DNA from: Pseudeuparius sepicola
Lineage: Eukaryota; Arthropoda; Insecta; Coleoptera; Anthribidae
Direction of reading: 5' to 3'
Assembly (NCBI GenBank): GCA_963920635.1
Contig: OY987302.1
Coordinates: forward strand, 44,643,500-44,707,499
Length of the DNA stretch: 64,000 nucleotides
Shown: positions 12,268-23,341 of the stretch, piece by piece
Numbering within the stretch: the stretch's first letter is position 1
Layout of the letters: each line of letters begins with the position of its first letter
Position numbers and translations under genes: made by a program
The notes under the pieces: model-generated
The model's database searches: none
Seen by the model: only the letters and a program-made list of their open reading frames with translations
What the model was told of the DNA's origin: nothing

Positions 12268-12664
12268 TGTCTGTCTACAGAAAAGTACTTCTCCTATACA
12301 CTACGATATAAATGTGTTGTCAACTACAACAATGTCAAAAACAGTGCTTGCAAAATGCGTTAAAGTTACAAAAGATCGGAAAAAGTGGACATGTTGCTGA
12401 TTTATGGAGAGTGCCAAAAAATGTCGTTGCTGCTAAAAACTTGTACGACCAACGATATCCTGAAAGACAATGTCCTGCAAAAAATAATTTCCACCACCTG
12501 GAAACTTAATCTGGAATAGAGCCAGATGAAGCAGAATTTTTTTCTAGATCTTGTGTAAGTTTGTGGCATTTTCAAGCACTATTTTTGAAATTGTTGTAGT
12601 TGACAACATATTGGTACCGTAGCGCGTGGCGTATTATAAGAGAAGTATTTTTCTGTAGACAGAC
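12268..12664. mobile_element. Small inverted-repeat element with a DUF4817-like scrap
   Basis: TTGTCTGTCTACAGAAAAGT near 12,268 and its complement near 12,645-12,664 form terminal inverted repeats, with TTGTCAACTACAACAAT mirrored inside. On the plus strand about 12,410-12,505 reads NVVAAKNLYDQRYPERQCPA, resembling the N-terminal helix-turn-helix of insect transposase-like proteins (AA..LY..R[YF]P.R pattern, DUF4817). Probably an internally deleted copy. Confidence 0.55.
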
Positions 12665-12836
12665 GGTTTGACAGTTCCACCCTGTACAACAGGATGGCCG
12701 TTTCACATTCAGAATTGAAGGTTAGCTTAGGTTTCACCAATGATATAAATGAATAGATGACTCACGCTAATACAAGTAACACGGGTTTTGTTCTGCTTCC
12801 GGGTCGGGGGAAGAATACGAGGTAATTTGTTTACAT

Positions 12837-13362
12837 CAGGGACTCTTTAAAATAAGGGGACCCAGCATGTCACAGTCTATAACATAGGAAAAGTGAAGCC
12901 TTGAGGGGAAGTTTGTTTTCTGTAGACTCCAAGAAGACCACAAGGGGGCTGGTACAAGGTTATGATATATGTCAGTGTCCAACTGCCCTCAGGTTTTATG
13001 TAACATGCCAGTGCCATAGATTCTAAAGGAGGCAAAATATTTCCCATCATAATTCACAATTTTTAAGTGTTCTAACTTCCAGATACTCAGGTGTGTCAAT
13101 TAAAGGTAATGCGGTCATAATAAATTTGTTTCATTTTACAGTTGCCATATTCTTCACTTGTCGACACAACGTTGTCAAGTCTAATTTTTAGAAATCATGG
13201 ACACCATTATTAATTTTTACTAACAATCAAAGTACCTGTTATATTCATAGATTATCCAATAAAATGGCATACTTGGCATCACTGATACCATTAGAATGAT
13301 GAAAGAATAGGCCTCACTTCGGAAAATATAATGCTGGGTCCCCTTACTTTAAAGAGTCCGTG
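12837..13362. mobile_element. Non-autonomous hAT element, 526 bp, 8-bp target duplication
   Basis: Left end CAGGGACTCTTTAAAATAAG and right end (complement) CACGGACTCTTTAAAGTAAG differ at only two of 20 positions. Directly outside lies GTTTACAT on both sides (12829-12836 and 13363-13370), an exact 8-bp duplication. Ends of CA-x-x-G type plus an 8-bp duplication are diagnostic of hAT. No transposase frame: a MITE mobilised in trans. Confidence 0.9.
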
Positions 13363-13601
13363 GTTTACATTGTTGGGAATTGTTGTTTCTGCTGTTTTTC
13401 ATTTTCTTTACAAATTAAGCATGTAAGTAGTTATTTTTTTGTTAATGTAAATTCCAGTGATAATTTGCTCCTAGAAGAATGCTTAATGTACCCTGCTCGG
13501 TGTTGCCAACAATATAAAATGGCGTTCCACCAGATCAAGACTTAAAATCCACCAGATTTCTACTAAATTGTTGTCGGGAAAAAGACAGCAAGGTTAGCAC
13601 A

Positions 13602-15068
13602 GGGGTGGACTAAAAAAAATAAAATACAAGGCGAAAAGCAAAGAGCTTTATTAAAACACATTTAATGTAGATAACATACTCCTAAGAGTCGTAAGTACTT
13701 AACAAAATCTAAATTCGAATTAAAAACAAAATACTAAACTCTTCTGTATCTTACATATTTACAAAACCATAAAACACAAATAGGAACTTGAAAAAATAAA
13801 AAAATAACGAATTTCTCGAACAAAATAATTAAATAAATATGTCAAAATCTTCATCCAAGCCTAAATTTGGCTCTGCTAAATACGACTCGATTCTTTTAAT
13901 TTTAGACATACTAGAGATACTATAATGATTGCAACAGCACATGTTTTCCCTGGCTAGTCCCGACCGTATGCATAATAAGGCATTTAACATTTCTGATTGC
14001 ATCCGATTTCTCAATTTTGATTTGATGTGATTCATTTTTCACTTCAGCATTCTAATGCGGTAGCACCAAAAAAGAAATTGCGAAATCAGAGTTCCTGGAA
14101 AGGATTTTCATTTGTTCCATCTTTAAAAGAAATAACTTCAGACGGTTGAATTAATATTTTGCCACGGTATTAAAACATTCAAATTCCATTGCCTTTCAAT
14201 ATTGTCAATTAGGTCAGGAAGAGTATTAAAATGTTGTAATAAGGGAACTAAAACTAAGGAAGGCTTTATTCGTTTTAAAGTATTTTCTGCAGCAAATACT
14301 TACGTTTGTTCGAGTATATCAACATTAGTAGATAAGCTATGTCGCTTCTGGCGCAAATTCCCATGTTATTTCTTATGAAGCTTCATTTGGGATTTCAAGG
14401 TCGTTCGCGGTTCGAGCCAGCCGACGATGACGTCACCGCGACTTCCTCACGCGCGTTTGACGTTTACCTGACATTTTGACAGTTACGCGACGTTTTGACG
14501 CAAGGGTTGACGTTTTCCTCGATGTTTTGACGGTTCCGTGATATTTGACAGTTACGCGACATTTTGACACTTACATGACATTTGACAGTTACGCGACACG
14601 TAAACGTCAAACGCGCGTGAGGAAGTCGCGGTGACGTCATCGTCGGCTGGCTCGAACCGCGAACGACCTTGAAATCCCAAATGAAGCTTCATAAGAAATA
14701 ACATGGGAATTTGCGCCAGAACCGACATAGCTTATCTACTAACATTATCTGGAAGACGTTGCATTATTTCTTTAATTAATTTGACTACAAAATTCATACA
14801 TCTAGTCCTCAGAATTTGTTCTTCTTCTTTCGCAAAACTACTTTGACTCGTTTGTTGAAGCTTTTGTTCAAGCAAATACCCCAAATAGGCACCTCTATCA
14901 ATGAAAGAATCTATGTTATCTTTAAACAGTTTAAGTTTAGAGTAGGGGGTTATTACTTTTTGAATGAGGCCATTCAACAGTCTTTTTAGGTCTCCAAGTA
15001 ACTTTGATGGGTCTGCGTTATTTTGTTCAAGAGCTTTATTTATCTTTAAGAGATGTGTTCTGCTTCTG
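13602..15068 (-). pseudogene. hAT transposase pseudogene (ZNF862-like type), split by a fold-back element
   Basis: Reading down the minus strand from a splice-acceptor-like tract ending CAG at about 15,066: a 110-codon segment with IDRGAYLGYL and RCMNFVVKLIKEIMQRLPDN; then the 414-bp fold-back element; then the same frame resumes (VDILEQT), hits an in-frame TAA, continues through LVPLLQHF and NIERQW, shifts frame near 14,165, and ends in the hAT dimerisation region (IKSKLRNRMQSEMLNALLCI, 13,960-14,035). The 'SNAEVER' part of the dimerisation motif is degraded. CAGGGGTGG at about 13,603 could be the element's end; I found no matching other end. Clearly dead: stop, frameshift, insertion. Confidence 0.8.
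14327..14740. mobile_element. 414-bp fold-back element with Polinton-type ends
   Basis: The element begins AGTAGATAAGCTATGTCG and ends with its complement (…ATCTACT), giving 5'-AG…CT-3' termini. AACATT flanks both sides (14321-14326 and 14741-14746), an exact 6-bp duplication. Arms are about 144 bp, almost identical. The centre (14,471-14,596) is a run of degenerate 20-bp units of the type GACAGTTACGCGACATTTT. It interrupts a hAT transposase reading frame. AG/CT ends plus 6-bp duplication match Polinton/Maverick integrase products; the giant element at 26,465 also begins AGTAG. Confidence 0.8.
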
Positions 15069-15735
15069 CAACAGAACAATAAAAATTAAACTGTGTAAAG
15101 GTATGTCATAGACTAACATACACAATATAATAATTTTTATTTATGTTACTAATATTAGGACTAGTAGATTAGGATCATATACCCCGATCCTAAATCATCA
15201 ATCGATAATAAATGCTTAAACTAAAAGGGGTTGGAAATAATTTTATTTATAATATGGAATACGGCCCCGTAAACAAAAAGCGAAAGACGCTCCAATTCAT
15301 CAATGGCTGCTATTAATTAGAATACTTACAATAATTATTTGAGACCAGATTAAATAAGAAACTTTAAAAATAGAATAATAATTTCATGATTCTTTATACT
15401 TATATTGGCCGTCTACAATAACTGCTGAGTGCTGAAGCGTTGATATTGTAACGAAAAATGCCTCTAAGGTTGTTATATAAGCTTTCAATGAATATGTCTG
15501 CACGGTTCTAACCTACTCACAGATTTAGCAGATAAATTTTAAGTTTGGGTATTCTACTTACAGTTTTATAATTTTTGTAATTAATTTAGAGGCATTTTCC
15601 GTCATATCTTTGTTGGCCTGAGGCCCCCAGGGCCCCATTTTCCTTTAGTTTTCATGGTTTTCCCTGTAAAGCTTCCATAACATTCTAGAAAGTTTGCTAG
15701 AACTGACAAGTTTATTTGAGATTTTTGAAGGCTAA
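15069..15735. other. AT-rich flank of the satellite array
   Basis: No gene seen. The last ~40 bases (GACAAGTTTATTTG…GGCTAAACAATAAAG, ending 15,742) recur at 21,351-21,391 inside another repeat, so the satellite sits in or against a dispersed transposon. Confidence 0.5.
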
Positions 15736-17802
15736 ACAATAAAGATGTAAGATTAGCGAGTGTAAATGTAACAATTACAAGAAAAGGTGATAATGGGCAA
15801 ACACTCAAAGTTAACAAAAAGAAAAACTAGTAACCGCATACACGTGTTTCATGCTATTTGGCAATCATCAGTACGGTGTAACATTAACCAAATCAAAAGA
15901 TAGGCATGATTTGGGAAGCAACAAATGAAGTCCAGGCAGGAGCCAACAGCACATTTGCAGCTTCAGTCAGCACATCCCCTATTTTGGGGCTTGTACTAAC
16001 ATCGCCACGGAGGCTGCTAAAGCGACCTGCGTGGAAATCTTCATAACCCAAGATACAATGACAATAAGGATGTAAGATTAGCGAGTGTAAATGTAACAAT
16101 TACAAGAAAAGGTGATAATGGGCAAACACTCAAAGTTAACAAAAAGAAAAACTAGTAACCGCATACACGTGTTTCATGCTATTTGGCAATCATCATTACG
16201 GTGTAACATTAACCAAATCAAAAGATAAGCATGATTTGGGAAGCAACAAATGAAGTCCAGGCAGGAGCCAACAGCACATTTGCAGCTTCAGTCAGCACAT
16301 CCCCTATTTTGGGGCTTGTACTAACATCGCCACGGAGGCTGCTAAAGCGACCTGCGTGGAAATCTTCATAACCCAAGATACAATGACAATAAGGATGTAA
16401 GATTAGCGAGTGTAAATGTAACAATTACAAGAAAAGGTGATAATGGGCAAACACTCAAAGTTAACAAAAAGAAAAACTAGTAACCGCATACACGTGTTTC
16501 ATGCTATTTGGCAATCATCAGTACGGTGTAACATTAACCAAATCAAAAGATAGGCATGATTTGGGAAGCAACAAATGAAGTCCAGGCAGGAGCCAACAGC
16601 ACATTTGCAGCTTCAGTCAGCACATCCCCTATTTTGGGGCTTGTACTAACATCGCCACGGAGGCTGCTAAAGCGACCTGCGTGGAAATCTTCATAACCCA
16701 AGATACAATGACAATAAGGATGTAAGATTAGCGAGTGTAAATGTAACAATTACAAGAAAAGGTGATAATGGGCAAACACTCAAAGTTAACAATAAGAAAA
16801 ACTAGTAACCGCATACACGTGTTTCATGCCATTTGGCAATCATCAGTACGGTGTAACATTAACCAAATCAAAAGATAGGCATGATTTGGGAAGCAACAAA
16901 TGAAGTCCAGGCAGGAGCCAACAGCACATTTGCAGCTTCAGTCAGCACATCCCCTATTTTGGGGCTTGTACTAACATCGCCACGGAGGCTGCTAAAGCGA
17001 CCTGCGTGGAAATCTTCATAACCCAAGATACAATGACAATAAGGATGTAAGATTAGCGAGTGTAAATGTAACAATTACAAGAAAAGGTGATAATGGGCAA
17101 ACACTCAAAGTTAACAAAAAGAAAAACTAGTAACCGCATACACGTGTTTCATGCTATTTGGCAATCATCAGTACGGTGTAACATTAACCAAGTCAAAAGA
17201 TAAGCATGATTTGGGAAGCAACAAATGAAGTCCAGGCAGGAGCCAACAGCACATTTGCAGCTTCAGTCAGCACATCCCCTATTTTGGGGCTTGTACTAAC
17301 ATCGCCACGGAGGCTGCTAAAGCGACCTGCGTGGAAATCTTCATAACCCAAGATACAATGACAATAAGGATGTAAGATTAGCGAGTGTAAATGTAACAAT
17401 TACAAGAAAAGGTGATAATGGGCAAACACTCAAAGTTAACAAAAAGAAAAACTAGTAACCGCATACACGTGTTTCATGCTACTTGGCAATCATCAGTACG
17501 GTGTAACATTAACCAAATCAAAAGATAGGCATGATTTGGGAAGCAACAAATGAAGTCCAGGCAGGAGCCAACAGCACATTTGCAGCTTGCTGCATTTTGG
17601 GGCTTGTACTAACATCGCCACGGAGGCTGCTAAAGCGACCTGCGTGGAAATCTTCATAACCCAAGATACAATGACAATAAGGATGTAAGATTTGTAAGAA
17701 CAATTACAAGAAAAGGTGATAATGGGCAAACACTCAAAGTTAACAAAAAGAAAAACTAGTAACCGCATACACGTGTTTCATGCTATTTGGCAATCATCAG
17801 TA
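15736..17802. repeat. 325-bp satellite array, about 6.4 copies
   Basis: Landmarks recur every 325 bp (for example 15,893, 16,218, 16,543, 16,868, 17,193 and 17,518). Copies differ by one or two bases each; only the last full copy (17,518 on) has two deletions, near 17,587 and 17,692. 325 is not a multiple of three and each unit carries stops, so the identical 68-codon minus-strand frames are by-products of the repeat. Near identity points to recent amplification. Confidence 0.95.
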
Positions 17803-18179
17803 GATAGATCGCCCAGTTTTCACCAAGGTTGTCAAGCGTATGATGCAGATAAAATGCTTTAAAAAAGACTACTATGTTCCTTCTTTAATGTTACAAAACG
17901 AAAGTGTCATCATATTTGAATATTTTCGCAGCTATCTATGTTCTCGTTCTCGTCTCAAGCCGCTCAAGCAGAGCCGGACTCGAGCGAAAGTCGAGGTAGA
18001 GCTGCCCGCTGCGTTCGTTCAACGATGCGGTTATTGCGGTTTACCCGGATTCATTCATGGAGAAATGGGCGGTCTGTGTTCAGGAGAGCAGCAACTTTCA
18101 ACAGAAGGAAAAATTGTTCAGCAACTAGTGTAAACATTTACGGAGACTGGAGCAGTGGAAAACAAAAAGAGGCAGACAA

Positions 18180-18575
18180 TACGACTCGATGAAGCTGCCC
18201 AAGTACATATCCTGGGACAATTTGCAATAGATCCGATAAGCTTCATCGTGCTTCAGCTCAACCCTAGGTTGAGCTCAACCTAAACGAAGATTTACTTTAC
18301 TTTCAACAAAATGGAGCACTACCGCATTCTGCACTTTCCGTCAGACAGTTTTTGAATAACCGATACCCTCGAAAGTGGATTGGAAGAAGAAGACCCATAT
18401 ATCGGCCTCCAAGGTCGCTAGATCTCACGCCGTTGGATTTATTCCTTTGGGGAAATTTGTTGTTTACAAAACACAACCTGAAGGATCTCCACCAAAGAAT
18501 TACGAATGAATGCAGAGCAATTTCAAAAACCGTCTGTATTATACGGTTCGGAGCAGCGAGTTACATTACATCTTC
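18180..18575 (+). pseudogene. IS630/mariner-type DDE transposase relic, internally deleted
   Basis: First part (18,175-18,245) reads IRLDEAAQVHILGQFAIDP, the linker after the N-terminal helix-turn-helix in this family. It then jumps to FQQNGALPHSALSVRQFLNN and RPPRSLDLTPLDLFLWGNL (18,300-18,465). This matches FQQDGAPPH...RSPDLxPLDFFLWG of insect Tc1/mariner-like transposases, which holds the second catalytic Asp (replaced by Asn in QQNG here) and the third acidic position (LTPLD). The catalytic core's first part is missing, so the copy is dead. Confidence 0.85.
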
Positions 18576-18624
18576 TAAGAGCAAATTATCACTGGTAGTT
18601 GCTTTGACAAAAAATAACTACTAA

Positions 18625-19379
18625 CATACTAAATTTGTAAGGAAAATGAAAAACAGCAGAAACAAACAAGAGTTAAAACCGCTTATTCCCGAATAACTCT
18701 GAAACTACTAAACCAAATGCCACACATTTTGGTATCTTGTAAAGCATTTTGAAAGAGCTCTCCAACGATATATCACACATGGTAGGTTTCCATTTAAGAT
18801 TTTAAAATGGGGGGTACATAGGGGTGAGGGGATTCAAGGGGGTAGTCACCGAGTACGCCATTTTGGTTCCCTTTCGCTATTGCCAAAACGGTTTTCAGCG
18901 TTTTTTGCTATGTTTTCTAATTTCGGAGGTATAGCCACTGCAAATTTTTAAAGAGTCACCCGTATAATATAATGCTTGCGCTTGTGGCTTGTGCATATCA
19001 ATAACGAAGATAAATGTCCAATATTTTTAGTCTTGCTAGTAATGCCTCGCGATTATCGTCGTTTTGTAAATTGCTTAGACAAGGTCCATGAGATTTTGGA
19101 TCAGCTCTAGGTAGTAGCGTCCTGTGACTTTCACTGATGTGAACTAGCAAAATAGTTACCTAGGCAGTCACTGTGACTTGCACCAGCTGTTTTGTTAGAT
19201 TGCCCTATATCTTCTTACCTAGTAAATATTGTAAATTTATATGTTTAAAGTGTCAAATGCATGGCGCCACTATGCCATCTGCAGTAATGTCCAGGCTTTC
19301 AAGGCTCTAATCCTGCCTCCATTGCCAACCACACAAGAATTCGACAAAAAAACGGAGTTTTACTCGTTAATGGCGTAAG
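18625..19379. other. Repeat-like spacer, no gene seen
   Basis: 18,660-18,960 resembles one arm of a MITE (phrases about opening 'GAATAACTCTGAAACTA'); nothing coding. The stretch ends at the start of the GC-rich block. Confidence 0.35.
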
Positions 19380-19640
19380 TAGCTGACCGGTGTTTGTCGT
19401 AAACGGTTCCGTCTGACCGAGTCGATACTATACGCGACGCGGCCGGCAGGACCGGCCCCAGGCTAATTGGAAGCAAGGTAATTAAATGTTAACTTCGACG
19501 ATGTGCCAGGGCGAAACGCTCTCGTCGGCCCACCGTCGCGTGTGTACGGTTTACGGCGCCGTAAACCGGACTTAACCTTACGGCTCTCCGTAATTAGGTA
19601 ATTATGTCACGGAACTGCGGCACCCCAATAAGGGGTTTTA
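19380..19640. promoter_or_regulatory. GC-rich repeated block, copy A
   Basis: Contains GTAATTAAATGTTAACT, a perfect 22-bp palindrome at 19,547-19,568 centred on GGCGCC (left half CGGTTTACGGC), then CCGGACTTAACCTTACGGCT and TAATTAGGTAATTATGT. The same ordered motifs recur at 45,290-45,565 and, more worn, at 42,385-42,640. No coding frame. TAATTA pairs are homeodomain-type sites. Inference: conserved regulatory element duplicated locally, or an old repeat. Confidence 0.55.
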
Positions 19641-19937
19641 TAAATCTATTAGGTTGTCGTTCGTTTTTTGTGCCCGAATTTGGCTTGAGAAGTTGAGGGT
19701 TGGCGATATTGCGAGATCAGTATGTATGCTTGAAGGGCCTCAAACCAGTTGCTCTACTATTTTGATTGATTTTGCCAGCAAAGCTACACATAGCTACAAA
19801 GTTGCATTGGCTGTCAGAACAATTGGAAACTTGGTATGCCAGAATTTTTTGTGGACGGTTGCAACAATGCTCTTGACTATCTATGTCTTCTTTAATCCAT
19901 CTCAATAATGAGCTAAAGAAGATAATAGTTATTTATG

Positions 19938-20054
19938 TACCAAGGCACTGAAGTTCAACTTTTTATGACTCATGTGGAGTTTAGTTGCTGAGGCCTCTGG
20001 CCGAGGCAAATAAACCACATGAGTCATAAAAAGAACTTCAGTGCCGAGGTACAT
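19938..20054. repeat. Imperfect hairpin
   Basis: GGCACTGAAGTTCAACTTTT and TTTTATGACTCATGTGG pair with complementary sequence ending near 20,054; the centre carries GAGGCCTCTGGCCGAGGC. Probably a tiny fold-back element. Confidence 0.65.
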
Positions 20055-20112
20055 ATTATATTTTTCTTGAAATCGGAAAAAAAATGTTTTATTAGGCAAG
20101 AAAATAATAATA

Positions 20113-20180
20113 AGGGATCACCCGTCCACGAACCGACTACGCGCGGCGTTGCTTGACCGATCGCTCTACCTAGGACAAGT
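20113..20180 (-). repeat. 5S-rRNA-like fragment (possible SINE head)
   Basis: The minus strand reads CGATCGGTCAAGCAACGCCG, then GCGCGTAGTCGGTTCGTGGA and CGGGTGATCC, aligning with the internal promoter part of animal 5S rRNA (AAGCAACGTCGGGCGCGGTTAGTACTTGGATGGGTGACC in the standard, given here only as known family pattern). An AT-rich (TTATTATTATTTTC) tail follows on the minus strand. Too short and divergent to be a 5S gene; consistent with a 5S-derived SINE or pseudogene. Confidence 0.5.
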
Positions 20181-20691
20181 ATAATGATGTACGGCACCTT
20201 CTGACAGAAAAACCAAACTGCTGCTTCTTGTGCAGCCTACACAACAAATCTATTGATATTCAAATTTACTAAAATATGTATACTGAAGGATTGCGCTTCT
20301 ATAGGAAACAATTTCGCAATGTGTACGAAAAGTTAAATGAGCCTTTATCGGCCGGGTTTTGAATATTTGGTCACTTTTGACGGGCGATTTCTCCGCGTCT
20401 AACGTTTGATGTTTACATCTCGCCAAGGCCTACTTATTGAAAAAATCGTACAATAATGGGCTACATTATTGTACGATTTCTGTGCTTTTAATGACGATTT
20501 TGGGACATTTTAATGCCGATTTCAAGAAATAGTTTATTATTAGAACATGTGTGTCAAACATAAAATAAATTAATTAGTTATAGAAGAGGAAAAATACATA
20601 AAATAAACTACAGAGTATATAAACATCAAAAATGTCAATCATATTACGAGTAATATAACAACAACTAAGTCTAAGATATTCAACCATTAAT

Positions 20692-21942
20692 CAGTGTCCT
20701 CCAAAATGTTGGAATAAAGAGGGGGCAATTTTAATTCATGATTTATTTTGAAATCCTACTTTGGGGTTGCCTTTTGCTTTAAAAAAGATAAAAATGACTC
20801 ACTCAAACGTGGTCACGTGACTGTCGCTATATGTCAAAATGGCATTTAAAAACTGAAATGGCGAAAAGCGGAAACATGCGAAAAAATGCTAAAATTTCAA
20901 AAACGTTTACTTGAAAAAATTGCGTCTTTTTTAGTTTTACATAGTATCCAGTTGTAACTCTCCATTAAAATATTATTTGCTTTCTTGCAATTTTTTATAT
21001 GTATTTTTGATACTTCTGAAAATTGTAACTCTTTAAAATTCTGTTATCTCGATGCATTTAGGATATAAATGTATTTACATTAAATTTTCCAGTACAAAAT
21101 AGATGTCAAAATAATAACTAATTAAAATATCATCAAACTATCTCACGTATCTAACCAAATTTCACAGCAATTTAACGGCTAAAATTCAATAATTGTTCCA
21201 TAAAAAGTCCTAGTGTATTCTCCAGTCTTCCTTTTGAATATATAAGCACTGGGAATTGGGCCTGGGGGCCTGGGGGAAGTGAAAGGTTAGAAAGCGAATT
21301 TGTGCGAATTTTGGAGCTGAAAGAATATTCTTGGACAGTGACGGTAATCTGACAAGTTTATTTGTGAATTTTGAAGGCTAAACAATAAAGGTGGTAACCA
21401 AGGCAACGAGTTTGGACTGTGATCTGTGATTGTTGAAATACAGTACAATATTTAAATTGATTATTATTTTGTTATCAATTTAGAACTGCAAGATTTAATG
21501 TAAATAAGTTTATATCCTAAATGGCCCGCGGTACATAAACTTTGCATCAGACAAAACAGAATTTTAAAGGGCCAATTTAATATTCTTTTGAAAAATACAT
21601 AGCTAACTTTTAGAAAGTTTTAAATTTAATTTTTTAAAAATTGGCAATATACTTATCTACAAAATATTTTAATCATGCATTCAAATTTGCTCATATCTGT
21701 AGAATAGAAAAATAAACAACTTTTTCCAAGTAAAACTTTTTGATATTTTTAACACATTAACTCATTTTTAGCGAGTTTATTTTTTAAATGTAATTTTTGT
21801 CAGAAAGCGAAAGTCACGTGGCCAAGTTTTAGTTGGTAAACTTTCATATTTTTAAAGCGAAAGGTAACCCCAAAGTTAAATTTCAAAATAAATCATTAAT
21901 TAAATATTTTTCCTTGTGATGCGAACCTTTTGGAGGACACTG
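20692..21942. mobile_element. 1.25-kb inverted-repeat transposon, non-autonomous
   Basis: Ends CAGTGTCCTCCAAAA and its complement; terminal inverted repeats of about 180 bp include a TTTGGGGTT(A/G)CCTTT(T/C)GCTTT core and CACGTGACT. No transposase. The flanks (AAT / TAT) do not give a clear duplication. The interior (21,351-21,391) shares about 40 bp with the flank of the 325-bp satellite. A broken end of the same family is at 9,905. Confidence 0.75.
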
Positions 21943-22613
21943 TATAATAAATACCTATATCCAACACAAGATGCAGTGAACACATAACCTACATTCATTA
22001 GGAAAGATCTCTTAATACCAATAGAAATCGACATAATCTACATTATTTGTCTTTCTGTTGTGAGGTTCACAAATTCTATATATTAGCAGCATATTCCAAA
22101 ATTGCATTACTACCAAAAATATTTCTACTGTCCTTACATCCATAATGCTAGTATACGAAAAAAATGGCGACTTATACACCCGCCTATAACCATAAGCACA
22201 GAATATCTAGAAGTCCGCGTAGCTATATTTTCTATGCCATAAGCGGGTATTCTATGCTTATAGGTATGTCAGTTTCTGACGTTTACTATTTCCCATATTT
22301 TAAATAACTAGTTTTTTTACGATTTAGGTTCTTTTTACGGTAACAAATTCTTTTTGCGGTCAGTATTTTGCAGTTTTCTCATATACTTCAAAACATTCGT
22401 TCTTGAGGTAAGCAGGAAGAACGTTCGAAAAGGTCTAGATGTTATGCGGGGTAAATTAAACTGCAATCGAGATAATATGGCTCGACAATCAACATTTCAA
22501 AAATCGACTCTACAAATACCTAATACGATTAAAATTTTAAAATTGATTTACCTTCTAGGAACTAAGTTTGAAAATATACTTTAAACAGCTGATTCCATAC
22601 AACCTTACTTTAT
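21943..22613. other. AT-rich spacer with a dispersed-repeat remnant
   Basis: About 22,326-22,385 resembles 8,088-8,150. A 76-codon frame at 22,354 has no recognisable features. Nothing else supportable. Confidence 0.4.
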
Positions 22614-23022
22614 AGTTTGTGCAGAGGCGGATCCAGGCAAAACAAAACGGGGGGGGGGGGGGGGCGGCGTCATCATTAATTCTACTTGTCAATTCAATGG
22701 GCGGCGTGGTAAAAATTTTTCCTGAGGGGCCGGGGTAAGGGAAATTTTTAGAATATAATATGTATTTTTGTGAAAAATAAAATAATTTATTTCTCTAGAA
22801 AAAAAAACAGAAACAAAAAAATGTTTTCACCCAAACAAAATAGAAAACAAACTTAAATAATAAACAAAACAAAACAAAACAAAACAAAATCACAAAACAA
22901 AATCACAAAAATAGACAATAACTCTTTAGATACAAAAAATTACGTACTTATCACAAAATAATATCATATTTTCTCTTTTTTCGCGCAAACTGATATTTTC
23001 TTCATTTATGGGTACCACAGAC

Positions 23023-23193
23023 CTATTGCGAAGCTATATAGGCCTGTGTGGGTACATTGCGGTGTATATTTAATAGGGCTAAATTACTTAGTCTGTCTTG
23101 GACCATATTGGTACGTAACCAAGTTTTAATTCTTTTAAGTGAAGATAACTTTATTTTCGCCGATGCATTGCTTATAGGGACACTGGCAAATAT
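23023..23193 (-). pseudogene. hAT transposase dimerisation domain (hATC) relic
   Basis: About 56 codons ending in TAG read SVPISNASAKIKLSSLKRIK then TWLRTNMVQDRLSNLALLNI. This is the C-terminal hATC pattern (SxASAERSFSxLKxIKTxLRxxMxQxRLxxLALLxI) of hAT transposases such as the ZMYM1-like group; the conserved ER of SAERSFS is changed to KI. Upstream transposase sequence is lost or displaced by later insertions. Confidence 0.85.
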
Positions 23194-23341
23194 GCTCTAA
23201 AATTTTCTTGCTGTTGTCACGATGCGACATCGTACTGGTTTTGCCAGAACAAGCTTTATTGAGAAACTGAGGAAAATATACTAAAAACGCTCTTTAATTG
23301 TACACTAGATTGTAACAGGTAAATATTTCATGTCCCTAAAA

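Noticed and set aside
14287..14310. Splice donor (ACGTAAGTATT) in the hAT relic after ILEQT
   Set aside because: The reading frame continues in phase on the far side (VFAAENTLKR), so TAA there is simply an in-frame stop.
15893..17703. Repeated identical 68-codon minus-strand frames
   Set aside because: They are the 325-bp satellite read through; period is not a multiple of three and no start, promoter or domain supports them.
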